Source: Acanthornis magna
Taxonomy: Eukaryota; Chordata; Aves; Passeriformes; Acanthizidae
Reading direction: 5' to 3'
Assembly (NCBI GenBank): GCA_036785705.1
Contig: JAWUZG010000036.1
Coordinates: 14,193,501 to 14,257,500 of the forward strand
Length of the DNA: 64,000 nucleotides
In this document: in pieces, positions 10,594 through 23,192 of the stretch
Position numbering within the stretch: position 1 is the first letter of the stretch
How the letters are laid out: each line of letters starts with the position of its first letter
Translations under genes and position numbers: made by a program
Notes under the pieces: model-generated
Databases searched by the model: none
What the model was told of the DNA's origin: nothing
The model's input: only the letters and a program-made list of their open reading frames with translations

Positions 10594-10733
10594 ATGAAAT
10601 CACAGAATATTCTGAGCTGGAAGGGACCAACAAGGATCATTAAGTCCACCTCTTGAGCGGCCCATACCGGGACTGAAGGCAGACCCTCGGCATTATTAGC
10701 ACCATCTCTAATCTACTGAGCCAGTCTTTGTGG
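10594..10733 (-). mobile_element. SINE with tRNA-Ile head and CR1-type tail (TguSINE1-like)
   Basis: Read on the minus strand, 10733-10659 follows vertebrate tRNA-Ile closely. A ggctcagtagattagag block matches the A-box/D-arm, ggtgctaataatgcc matches the anticodon arm (anticodon AAT in tRNA-Ile), and gtcccggtatgggcc matches the T-arm and acceptor end. The B box is damaged (ccttcagtccc where ggttcgatccc is expected) and the 5' acceptor strand is largely lost. The remaining 10658-10594 is a CR1 LINE 3' tail with the tgatccttgttggtccctt and attctgtgat features. A tRNA-Ile head on a CR1 tail is the known architecture of TguSINE1, which relies on CR1 enzymes for movement. It is not a functional tRNA gene. 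No target duplication is visible, as expected for CR1-driven insertion. Confidence 0.85.
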
Positions 10734-13700
10734 CATCACCTCTGTACCTTCACATGTAATCCTCACAATGTGCTCCAGTTTAGCCTGGAGGGCCTCCTCA
10801 GTTCTAGTGGCAGAGGGCTTTACGTGGCAGTATGGATCTCCTTTTTTGCACTCATTATGACAACACTGTAACCAGGCCTAATAATGCTTAACAAACACAC
10901 TTGATCCTATTGCAGAAGAATATTAGATGTGGCTTCTTCTTTTTTGTTTTGAGTCTGTGTCCAGCAGCCTGTGCAATCTTTGACAGAACCATTGACCAGC
11001 AGGAGAAAAGCATGGTAGTTCACTTGGAGATAACAACCTAGAGAAAATACATTTCCTCTTTTGGAACTTCAGTGCCTTTTATCTATTTATTCCCTTTGGA
11101 TTTGTCATGCTCTGGTTGTATATTTTTAGTAGTTCTTTGAATCAGTGTATGTATCTTTGAAACAATTATGAGAATAATTTGCCTTTTGGCACCTACTCAG
11201 AGTAAAACAGTGATGAAGAAACAAGTTTTAAAAACCACATCTGGATATCAGTTTTCTACTCAGATCCACAAAGGTGAATGTTTTCCCTTCAGTTGCTATG
11301 AAATTTTGCTTGAGTTTATATTTAACAGAAACTGACCAATTGCATTAATAGAGAAATGGAACAATTCTTTGTGGTTATAAACAACACAAGGAATGTTTCT
11401 GTTTGATTGCTTGTTTCAGTCAATGTTTATTTTCTCTGAGGTTAAGGTTAGTGCAGCCAAACGAGTCAAAATGCAGCATCACAAGAGCAGAGATCACCTG
11501 TGTGCTGAAATGTCCAAGCACCTTGGGCTCTGACTCTGCCTCTGCTCTGCACAGCAGCTCTTTCCTTCCACTGTAGTTAAGCCTCATTTAAGTGCATCTG
11601 CACAATTTTCAATCATTAGTACATTAATCCAAAACAAAAGACCTAAGAAACGAAAAAAAAAGCAAAGATTTTACAAGAGATCATATTCTGCAAACTTTAT
11701 CTGTGTTTCAACAAGGGAGGTTCCCATATCAGCTAGAGAAGTCTTTCATAGTAAATTATCTATTTACAGTTAATATATACAGCAACCATCCCACATCCAA
11801 ATTTTCATCTGTTTTTATATTTAATGAAATGATTGAGAGCTTTACTTGAGCAAGAACATAAAGATGTTTCTTTTGCTCTTCTTTTGTGGCTCTCCTAAGG
11901 AATTTACAAACAAAAAACCAATATTCCTTATCTCTACGGGTCTGCATTTATGCAATATTTAGAGTCAGAATAATATTATTTGCCTGGGAAATATTTGTAG
12001 AAGCAACTCTAAGACAGAAAGGAGATACTAATGTAATCAGATTGCTGATCTTGTGGGTCCATCATGTCCATGAGCCTTGTGCGAAATTGGTACTGATGCT
12101 AATAAGAGTTCAACATGGGAAAAGGCATGGAGAGCACTCTCCTGCAGGGTGTGGTTCATTGTCACAGCCATCCCAACCTTTAGCTTTTGCTTTCACTTTT
12201 GATTGTGATTAAGGATTTGCATCGAGAAAGTAAATGAATGAGGTTTCAGTATACAGAGGAAACATTTGACCTGTGTATTTCTGCAGAAAGCATATTAATA
12301 GAAGGAGAAAAGTGATCTATAACAAAATTGTAGCAGTTTGGAAAGAGACAGTAGCAAATGGCACTTAGAGGAGGAAAGGAACTAACAAGCCATGATGTAA
12401 CTAAATCCTAAGGTTCAATCACATCCAAAGGAATACTAGGTAGTAAATTAGAAAGGAAGACCTTTCTCTTTTTCTAATATGGGTAGAACTTAGAGTATTC
12501 AATGAAGTGTGAAAACTCCAAAGTGTACGGAAATAGAGAAAATGTGATGGCAGTGTGTCAGGAACTCCAATCCTTTCTGCTGTGGAGAGCAGCTCAGGTA
12601 GGGTGCAGGGTGCCTGGAGACACAGCATGTGTGCATGATCAGGAGATGCAGTGATATGTGACGTGGAACAGGCATAAGTAATGGTAAGAAGAAGAAATAA
12701 TCAGCTGTAATAAACATGAGGGTCCATTGGATGTCTCCGTTGTTCTGTTTCAATGAAACAGATGCTCTGCCTTGCAGATTCAGCACGGTAACTCCGGGAT
12801 GTGGTTTTAGGCTGTTCAGAGCTCTGCAGCAAATAACTTATTTTATGGGTCCATAAAACATGAACACCACACTGAAAATTGCCCAAATGTCTGCTACAGG
12901 ATTTCCCATTTTGGTCAGTGAGATGTTAGGATTCTGGGCTCCCATCAGACCTCAAGGATACTGTGGCAATAATTATAATTATAAAATGATGTTGGACTTA
13001 AATTAGAACTAAAGGTTGGTAATTTTCTAAACAAATGACATTTTATAACAAAAAAAAAAAATTAAAATAAAAGGTCTCAGCTGTTCAACTAATTTGAAAT
13101 GTTTGTGGTTCTCAGGAGTCTGGGTTTCAGTGAGTAAGTTGTTTATAGAAAAAAACTAAAACTTTTCGGCAATTCCCAAAATGCAGAACTCCAAAGAGAT
13201 CTTCTAGTGTGCTTCAGTTTCTGTAACAGTTTAGAGAAGCATTGGAGAGAGAATCAGAAATTCAGCTTCCATTGGGTTTAGCTGCTGTTTCTGCCAGAAG
13301 TACCAGAGAATAATTGCTTCTTTTACCTTAGTTTTAGAAAATAGGAAATAGGAAAACACCTTTGATAACATAGTAGTGATATGGGCAGCTCCAGCTGAGG
13401 GAAGGGCAGCCACAGTTACCTGCATTTTGCTGCTAAACAGGCAACAAGAGAAGCGAGTAAAGATCAATTTTGGTTTAGCTATAAATTATTTAGGTTAGAA
13501 ACCCGACCTTCTGTTTGTAATCCTATGTTGGCACTTAATGTTATAATGTCACTGTTAGTCTTTTTCTTCCTATTCTAAGCACCGTGTGCAGTAGTCTCTG
13601 TTTCTGTATGTATTAGAGGAAGCATCAGAGCTGTTTCAAATAGGAACTTGCTGTAAACCCTTGGGAAGTATTTCAGAAAGACTCTTCTGTGCAAGGCAGG

Positions 13701-16700
13701 AATAGTTGGAAGCTGGAAGTCACTCGTATAGAAGCTACAGTTGTGCCTTTGGGATATGCTCTAGCCCTTGCTTTGATTTATCCTCCTCCTAGATTTATTT
13801 TTGATCCTCAAGACACACTGAAATGCTACAGGTACTAACAGGCATTTGAGAATCTGCAAAGATGAGGGAAAGAAATTCTTTGAATGTGTGTGAGACAGGC
13901 ATAAGTTGGGTTGCAGTTTATTTTATGGATGAGCATTGTATTTTTAATGAAATTTAAATGACCCAGAGCTTAAAATAAGTGTCTGATCTACTACAGCAAA
14001 AAAAGCAGGAATTCTTTTGAAAGACTTGTATCTAAATTGCAATTTACTTCATCTGTAGCTCTTTCTTTCATTGTTTTTCTGTTTGTTTAAAAAAAAAAAG
14101 ACTTTGGGATTTTTTTTAAACAAAAGACTTTTTTTCTGCTTTGGGTGGGATTCAAAAGTGAAAGAGAACAAAGCAATTCTGAACTTGAATTGTCCATTTG
14201 TTCTCATTATAGAGAGGAAACTGGGTTTGTATCTTGTAAAAAGTACACAGGAGAGTTACAATTGATGCAAAAAATGTGCTTGGAGCCTGAAATCATTAGC
14301 CTGGCCTGGATAAGCAACACTGTAGTAGGCAGATATATTTGAACAACACTGAATTACAGAAACATCAACAACAAAACAATTAAAAGCTTGTGGGTGGTAA
14401 TTTATTTAAAGCAACTACAACTGTCTTTTGTGTACCAGAAAAAATATAAGGAATACTTTTGCAGCATTTCTACTACTCTCACATCCATGGCAGTCTATTT
14501 AAAGAGAGTTGGGGGATTTGAATATTCAGATTCAATTGAAATGAAAAAGGAATTGTCAGTTTAAGAGTCTAATTGAAAATCTCTGCACTCTTTAAGAGAT
14601 ACCACAATCCAGAAGGAAATTGTTAGTGAGAAAAAGCTTACCTTTTTTGAGAAAGAAAAGGATTTGTAGGAGCCACTGTTCTAAATAATTAATCTGTCTC
14701 TCCTGTTTGCCTGCAGTTTCTTCCGTAGGAAATGTCAACTTTGTCAGCCAAGTAGGAATCCTTGCTCAGTAGATGATAGTTTCAAGATATGAAGAGGATT
14801 TATAACAGTGTTCAGCATGTCAGCTCTCTACTGTCGGGGTAACTGCTGACAGCGCCAGCCCCAAAAGACAAAATTTGTTTAGTCAGTGGCTTTGTGTAAC
14901 CCCTAGAAAGAACAGTAAGTTCTTCTGAATTCCTGAACTTTTGGTTATAGACATGTCTCTGTACAGGCTGGGTGCTTAGTTATTAATCATAGTAATTTAA
15001 AAACCCCAACAAAACTGAAAAAAACCCCAACAACCCATCAAAAGCAGACCATAAAGAAACCACAGATTGTAAATATAGCAGTGTTTTATGAAGATGTTAG
15101 GTTTCTGAAGCCACACACTGCATAGTTTTGATAGAGAAATAAAAAGTAGATTATCTTTTATTTGCGAGCCATTTGTTTTGTTTCAAAAACTTGTAGAGGA
15201 GGGGTAGGACTGCCATGTTTCCAGTGACTCTATGATCAAGAAATTCGGGGCAGAAAGGTAAGTGTAAGCCACTACGTACATTCAAGAATCTAAGTCAATT
15301 GCATCCAGAACCTTCCTGGAAATGAGCAGTTGGTGTCCTTGTTCTCCTTGTTTCCCCACAGACTTTCTGCTAGAAAGGTTCTTATGTCCGGATTTACTCC
15401 AGCAGAAACCAGAGAAGTGTAGTGCTTTTGCCTCGCTGCAGGAGCCTCTCTTGATAGGCTTCATGTAGCTCAGAGCGGGGGAAGGTATCTGGGGGAACCA
15501 AAATGAGAGAGAAACCAAGCTCTTAATTTAACCACTAAGATGATGTGTCACTGGCCACTCTTACCACCCTCACAATCAGTCAAGCAGTTTTTGGTGTATT
15601 TTCCTTTCGCCTTGTATTCTGCTTATTTTTGATCATACAAACTAAATGACTCCAAGTCCAGATTGCAGTTGCTTAAAGTGTTTCGAACACTTAACATACA
15701 TTTTATGGGCTATAAGAGAATTCCCTGTATTTAAAATGGTTAACACTAACAGAACCTAGGAAAAGCTTTGTAAAAACCTTTAAGAGCCCTGGATACACAG
15801 GTACATTTTGTCTCAGTACATCTCTAGTATCAACTAAATAAATTACCACAACCCTCTGGGAAAAAAAACCCTGTTTTTATTGGACTTCTGAGGGCAAGTA
15901 GAGATAAAACAACATTCACTTTCCCTGTCTTCTCTGGATATAAGTCTTTAACCACATAGGACAGAATGGTTTTGTGCTTCCTATTATTTCTGTGGATGAA
16001 GTTAGCCATTTGTCTTTTGTCTATAAGGTATTATACTGTTCCCATTGCAGGAAAGAATGAATTATAAAAATAATATACATTTCAAAGGAAGTGTGGATTA
16101 CAGCCAGTTGCCTTAACAAGCAAAGAGAGAAAGAAAATCCTCTAATGCTGAAAAAACACTGCTGATTCAATACTGAATAAAGAAGAGATGAATAGGAAAT
16201 TTGCATATGAACTCTATTTGAGAAGGCAGATGAACAAATTTCTACTTTACATTGCAAATCATTTTTAATAAAGTAAAGAAATAGAGGATTTCATAAATGC
16301 ATGTGAACTCTGCCAAAACGTCATTGTAACATGGAGAACTAAAAGAGTGACACACAGAGAGAAGATGAAAGAGAAATATTACCATAACTTATTGCCTCAA
16401 TAATGATTTTTAATCCTCCCGTTCAAAGCCACCAGGACTGAAGCTACTTCTCACAAGGATCCAAAGGTCATGTTGTCTCCATTTTCGAGCTGCTGTCAAA
16501 TCTCAGTGTCTTTCTCCCAAACATTTAATATTTGAAACAGAAACTACTTCTTTCTAGCTCTTTGTTGTTGTTGTTTTTTTTGTTTGTTTTTTATTTTTTA
16601 AATCTGTGCAACTTGTGAAATCAATCACTTTCCTTAGTCTGAGGAGCTTCACTGATGGCACACCAAGCCAAAGCCTGTGCCTTTGCTTCCAAATACAAAC

Positions 16701-16722
16701 CTCATCCTGCTTGGCTGTAGTG

Positions 16723-16736
16723 GTTACCATGGAAAT
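16723..16736. promoter_or_regulatory. X-box-like (RFX) motif
   Basis: The 14-mer gttaccatggaaat agrees with the palindromic RFX X-box pattern GTTRCCATGGYAAC at 12 of 14 positions. A similar but weaker site occurs at 59399-59412. Binding is not shown by sequence alone. Confidence 0.25.
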
Positions 16737-19700
16737 ATTGTGATGCAACATCTCCTTTCCTTTCCATGACAGGTTTCTGAAGTGAGAGTTCAGAGGCAGA
16801 ACAAAAATTACATCGAATAATTGGATATTAGTGGTTAACTGTGTCAAATAACTGGTGGTTTATTCTGCCAGAGTTTTTTCCAAGAGAAACAACTAATTTG
16901 AAAATCAAAACTGTGTTCTGTAGCCATATGGCCTGTGGGTCTTACAGCAGGAAGAAATGATACTTTCGGAGATGTCAGTGGGTTGTATCACAGCACTCTG
17001 TCTGTGTCACTGAAAGGTCTTAAGCTTTATCTGGTTGCTGGAGATGCTGTGATGCCATGGAGGGTACCATGCTGGAGCTAGACTCTTTTTTAGTCCAAAA
17101 CACTAGCTAGGTGTTTTCCAGGCACCCATCCATCATCCTGCTCAGAGGTTAGGTAGAACAATGCTTCCCTGTACACACAATCCACTATATACTGCAATAT
17201 ACACAACTATATTTTTTTTCCTCCAACATAAACCTTAGTATTTCACAGTTGAATAAACTGACTTAATGTGAGAGCACACACTGCCCATAGTGAAACCTGT
17301 AAGGATATTTGGTAACTTAAGGTTTGGACAGACATATGATGTCTCCAGACTAATCCTCCTGGATGAATTTCCCCAGTGTCAGAAAAAAGTTGTTTTTTTG
17401 CTCTCTCTCTCCGTCCCTGTCTCTGCTTTATAGTCTTTATTTCCTTGTTTTTATATTAATTCTCCCTTCAATTTGCATTACATATTCTGCATTAAACTTG
17501 ACTGATGAATGAGAGGAAATTGCTTGGGTTTGTCCTTTTCTCCCTCTTTCTGACAGCAGTACATCTCTTTCACCCATGTCTAGAATCAACCAGCTGCTCC
17601 TGATGCACCAGATAAATCGTCTGTTAAATTGTAGTGGTGTGGTTTGGACTCTCTCACTTTCTCTTCCAGTTGCTTTGAGACATGCCATATGACAAGAGAC
17701 TGGAGTCTGAAGACCCTGCAACCGAGGAAAATAATTTTCTAATTAAGTATACATTTTCATTATTGTGGAGAAAAAGATGTTTGGGAATGAAGGAAGACAC
17801 TGCTCCACCAGGTAAGAAGCAGGAGATTGAATCACCTATGTCTGTTAACCTGAGCTAAGAAGGAAGGGAGAGGGAAAACCCTGTGAGTTTTTAGTGCTTT
17901 GGCCATGCTAGTTTGAAGAATAGTTTTTTCATTGACATGTGAATTACACCACTATCTGGAGCACTTGGAAATACAATTGACCATGATGGTGACACTTTCT
18001 GAAACTATGGCAGGCAAATAGGAGCAAGAGATGGAGTTTTCTGTACATCAAAAACCCCAGAGCTGTTATTATTATGATTATGATTCAGTTGAACTTTGGA
18101 TCACTACTTGCTTTTGCAGTGTAAATCAGCGTCTGCAATATATGAACACAAGCTAAAATACCCAAATCCCAAACAAAAGCCAACCACAATTGTACAAATG
18201 TCTGAATAAACCTGTTTTGCTTTGCTGGAAAACACCATATAACAATAAACAATCTGTGTATTTTGTTCAACTACACATAATACTTACTTGGGAAAACAAA
18301 CTTTTCTTTCTCTCCCTCAGCTTTTCATGTTGAGCATGATATCATCTGGGATGGAATATCCCTGTGGTAAGTTAAGTTTGACTCACAGCTCCTTGTGCCC
18401 ATCCCAGCTCCTCACTCATGGGGTGGGGTGAGGAGCAGAAAAGGCCTTGACCCTGTGTGAGCTCTGCTGAGCCACAGCTAAAACATCCCTGTATTATCAA
18501 CGCTGTTTCCACTGCAAATACAAAATAGAACACCATAAAAATGACTATGAAGAAAAATAACTGTATCCCAGGCACAATCAGTTCAGCCAGATAAGCCAGA
18601 GCCTCTGGTTTCAGATGTTTAAAACTAAAAACATCCATACAAGTAACTGATTTAGACTATAATGGAAGTGCTATTACAAAGTGAATTTAAAGCTAATGGA
18701 ATTGAAGCACTAAGAAGCAGAAAATCATTAAATCAACAAGAATTCTAAATAATCGAAACCTTTTTTATGGCATCTGAAAAAAAACAGAAAAATTGAGATA
18801 AAAAACCAGTTATTGAATGACCCAGTGCTCAGAATTTCTGCAAGAAAAGTGCATCACATCATTATGGAAAAAAGTAATTTTGAAAAACTCAGAAATATTT
18901 CCTATATAAACTTTCTAATAAAAACATACAACTTAGATTATTTTAATTGGTATTCAATTCTAGGATGCATTTTCATGCATTTCTAGATTAAATAATCTTG
19001 ATAACACCTAGCAAATGTCTAGTTGCAACATTCAAGTGTGCCTAAAAATGCAGAAAACAGAAAGTGTTATGAAACAGGCCTATCAAATTTAAAATAAAAA
19101 AAAAGGAAGACAAAGAAAAAATACTATGTGCCATAGAACTGCAGATCCCTGAGAACTTGACCTTCTTGGAAATAAAAAAAATGATTCCTCAAATGTCTCA
19201 AAATGTAGGAACGATGAAGAAATTGCTGAAAGAAACAGTTACATGTTAAAAGCATCTACTGTTTATGTTTTCCTCTGTTCTTGAATCTGGTTTTTAGAAT
19301 TATTGAATATCTCCAGTGAAAGCTGGTAGGTACAGTTCAATTTACTTGAATTTGCAGATGATCTGAGAATTCAGAACTGCAGGGTATAGTTGTTCCTGTT
19401 GATTACGATGAAAAAAATAAAAGAGAATACCTGAAAGTTTTACAGAGCTATATAGATTTGCTGTAGAAATCAAAACCCAGAAAACTGTGAAAGGATTTAG
19501 TATATACCAGCATTACCCAGGGGTATTTACCTATAACTCTTTTGGTACATCTTACTCTTTCCAATTCAGATTTTGATATTAGAGAGACTAGATTTTCAGG
19601 AATTAAATATTAACTCTATAATTTCTGTTGTAAAAAGGCACATTGATTTTTACAAACTCATTTTACTGAGTTCTGACTTTTATTTGAATGATAAGAATTA

Positions 19701-20740
19701 TCAAGAATCCTGGTGTGATTTCTTTGCTTCCTTGCAAAGCCGTGGAGTGATAAAAAGTAATGTATTTCAACTAAATTATTCATGAAGTCAATATCTCTCT
19801 TCAGTGCAGTAACCTACTGACAAGGGGCTAGTTGCCACTGAAGAACTATTGAAAAAAACCCCATGGTCAAGACTTGTGGCAAGAAAAGGTTTCTTTTACA
19901 TAATCTGATGTTTACTTTGTATACTTGAACAAAATTTCAGCATCTGAGGAGCTTATCTTGCAATTTGCAGCTGGTGTACCATCTTTGTTTAATACTAATG
20001 TCTGTGACCATGACACAACCTTTTCTTTGATTCTTAGGGAATTTTTTGACCTAGCATTACAGTAAGGTCAAGAATTGGCAGTCAAGAATTTGTATTCTAA
20101 TCAAGGACTGCTTTAGCTGTTTTAAGACTTTTCTAAGTTTTTTAAATTACTTTAGTGGCTAGGCATCTAGAATTTAACTGTGGGTTGAATTGGGGCTTTA
20201 ATTCCTCATGTGCCATTGTTATAATTGGAAAGCTGGGGTACTCATTTCAGTTTTCTCAACCACAAGAGATTAATTTCTTCTGCCCCAGGGAAAGTCTGCC
20301 ACACATTTCTGTGCTAATTAATGTGGCAATTCATTAATTGCTTCTGTTCATTTACAAAACTTGTCTTACGACTTGGAATACCAAGTACCACTAGTGAGCA
20401 TGGAACTTTTTGGAGGAGCTTCTGAAACTTTTTGAGTGTATTTTGCTGTATTTCTATCCATTTCTACATTTTAAGACACCCCTAAGTTAGCAGTTCTTGA
20501 GAAGTTATGACTCGGCCTAGCATCCTGTATTCCATTTCCTTTCTCTGAAGTCTGCTCAAAATCCTGTCCCAAATCTCTTAAATGCCTTATATGTCCTATA
20601 TGTCTTCTACAAAATCCCCTTGAAACCAGTAGCTTTCACGTGGCACTATTGAATGGAGTCACTTAGGAGTCCAAGTCATGCTTCAAAAGAGTTTCAGGAC
20701 TGTGTTCTTGAAAGTGATTGAAATCAATCAGGTGCACACA

Positions 20741-20755
20741 TCGGCGCGTCGCCGC
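20741..20755. other. Isolated CpG knot in AT-rich DNA
   Basis: tcggcgcgtcgccgc contains five CpG dinucleotides in 15 bases and is close to self-complementary, while several hundred bases on each side have almost none. A further CpG lies at 20767. The knot is flanked by gattg-aaat-caatc upstream (20717-20730) and an attaag-type AT tract downstream. It does not resemble any LTR or LINE part that I recognise. Confidence 0.8.
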
Positions 20756-23192
20756 AATTAAGCTCCCGCATTTAAGGACACTGAAGTACCTTTTATGTCT
20801 AAATGGAATTTCAGCCCATGTATCACTTAGGTCTTTTTGATAATGGTGACCGTCATGTTTCCCATGGAGCCTTTCTGGTTTTGCTGTTAGCTGACCAGAA
20901 AAGTGAATAGCAAATTGTTCGAGAATGCATCTTTATTTTTCCGCTCTAGCATAATATTTTTGTACCTGATTCTTCACACATTATTCATACATAGCCTAAT
21001 GTCTTGTTTCCTCCTTCAGTTGGCATGAACATTTCCACCTCATTAGGGATCTCATAACTGCATTAGGCAGGGATATGTGAAGAAAATAGAAATGAGACAG
21101 AATGTAAATTACTTCTGTGACTGGCACAGAGAGGGATGTGAAGAAACTGGCCAGGAAAAGTGGTGAATTTGAAGCAGGAACAGAGCAAACAAAACTTACT
21201 TATTAACCTTGCTGAAGCATGTCTATGCAGAGGCAAATTTTAAGGAGTAGCTCATCTCTGTAATGCAACTGATAAAACACTGGATATAAACAGCTCAGAA
21301 ATGTGACTCTGGATTTGATTTTTTTTAGCCATCTTCCATACTCAGTATCTAAAATATATTCTTAAAACTTCAGTAAGAGGCTGCGACCCTACTTTTCCTA
21401 CTCATTTATGGTCATTTTCATTTTGCAGTTGTTTCAATTCTCACTGGCATCCACGATGTATGAAACAATTTTTCAGGATGCCAGTTCTTCCTTTCAAATG
21501 AGGGGACAAAAAAGCTCTGTAAAATTTCCTGATAGCTTATTTATCCAGTCATTCAGTTTCTGGTGTGTGCTAAATATTGGAGTACATACTCATGTTGGAG
21601 TTGATACTCATGTTTGTAACTCAGATCATGACAGTATGTGCTCCTGAATATTTTTCATTTGGTTAGAATGCTTTTTGTGATTTTATTCCTTCTCATCGCA
21701 AGAGAAACAACACCCATTTACTTTGTATTTCTTTAGGCATATTTCTGAACCTGAGAAATATCTATTTGAGGAATTATCATGCCTTGTTGACTCCATAAAA
21801 ATGCATTTTAAATTACTTCTTATTTTTTACTTTCAAGTTACTTCATGTTACCATTTTCATCTTTCTGATTTTAGAGATTTTTAGGCCTTTAAATTTAATG
21901 AGAAAAATAAAGACCTCTTGAAATTGTCCATAAATTACACATTTCCCAACACTTTTCTGTTAAAATAGATCACAGTCAAATTTAAGTTTTGTAGCAGAGT
22001 ATCTGCTAGGTTGCTCCTTGAGAAAATGTTTGGTTTTAGATACAAGTGTAATTGTTGCCTGAGAGTTTCAGCGAATTTGTGTTGCAAACAAAAGCATTTC
22101 AAATCTCCTAATTTAGCAGTTAATGTATGTCAAGCAGAGAAGATTAAGACAAAGTTTTATGTTCTATGATTTTTTAAATTTGCTTTTAATGTTATTGGGC
22201 ATGCCTGAAATCAGTTGCACACACTGAAAAAATCTGGTGACTGAAACCCCGTGAGCTTCACGTTTTCTTTTCTGGGCATTTTAATGTTGGTTAACTTACC
22301 CAGTGCTCTATACTGGATGAAAACTTGTTGAACACATTAACAACACTTCTGCAAATCGGTTTAGTTTTCTTTTCACCTTGAGTAATTCAGCTGCTGCCCA
22401 CATTCATGGCAGCAGTTCAGCTGTTCTGAAATATTTGTTTCTTGATTTGAGAGAAAAAATGCCCAGTCATTTAACTGATAAAATCTGGCCCTTAGTGCTC
22501 AGCTGAGATCACCCACGGCTCTGTGAAGGACCAGTGGTTCTCTTCCGCTGCAGAGGCAGAAGTGCACAAGTTTGAGTCTCAGTGCAGACCCCAGAGACAA
22601 GTGATGCTGAGGTATGCGCTACATCATCTGGGAAATCCTATCACAAATTATGATGAGAGAGCTCCACTCCAAACAAATACCAAAATAAATAGCCTTTTCA
22701 TTTCTTCAGGGCAGAGATGAAGTATTAGGCAGACTGTCAATGACCAATCTGCATTCTTCTATATGACTGTCAGCAAGCCATCATCTGAAGCTTTACTAGA
22801 AATACATATGTTTATGTGGAATATACCGAACTCATGTCTAAAGCTCTATAGTTACATATTAAAAAATGAGACTGTCATTCAGCTAGGGTAAGAAGACTGC
22901 ATGGGCTTTTAATGACAGCAGGACTGGAGCCCTGGTAAACACATCTTAGAACTAGGCTTAGCTAGGAGGCTAGAAAATAGATGCTGTTTGAATTGGCAGA
23001 TGGTGAAAAGTAACTTGAGTCTCAAAACTTTGTTTTGTTGTATGTTTGAAAGAGTATGAATAAAATAAAAGGAATTTAACTCCTTTTAACAGAATTTAAC
23101 TGACCATTGCCCTTGCTTTTTGTGAGATAAGTAACTTAGAGGAGACAACATAGGTGCTTCAAGTAAAAGCAAACCATACTTTTTTAAATATA

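Larger units (their letters stand above)
10734..23192. other. Long non-coding unique stretch (about 12.5 kb)
   Basis: No gene, RNA gene or recognisable transposon was found. All open frames are short and without domains. The minus-strand frame at 18372-18638 has a hydrophobic run but no signal or family resemblance. There are A- or T-rich low-complexity runs at 13050-13061, 14089-14099 and 16562-16601. A minor 18-bp imperfect tandem repeat lies at 21580-21615. The CpG knot at 20741 and an X-box-like site at 16723 are listed separately. Ancient, heavily decayed repeats may be present and undetectable by eye. Confidence 0.5.

Noticed and set aside
10659..10733. A functional tRNA-Ile gene
   Set aside because: The B box and the 5' acceptor strand are damaged and a CR1 tail is fused to the end, so it is a SINE head, not a tRNA gene.
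14812..14860. REST/RE1-like site (tgacagcgcc)
   Set aside because: Only the right half-site is present; the left half is missing at any standard spacing.
18372..18638. Minus-strand frame with a long hydrophobic segment, suggesting a membrane protein
   Set aside because: The hydrophobic run comes from A-rich plus-strand DNA read in antisense; there is no family resemblance or splice context.
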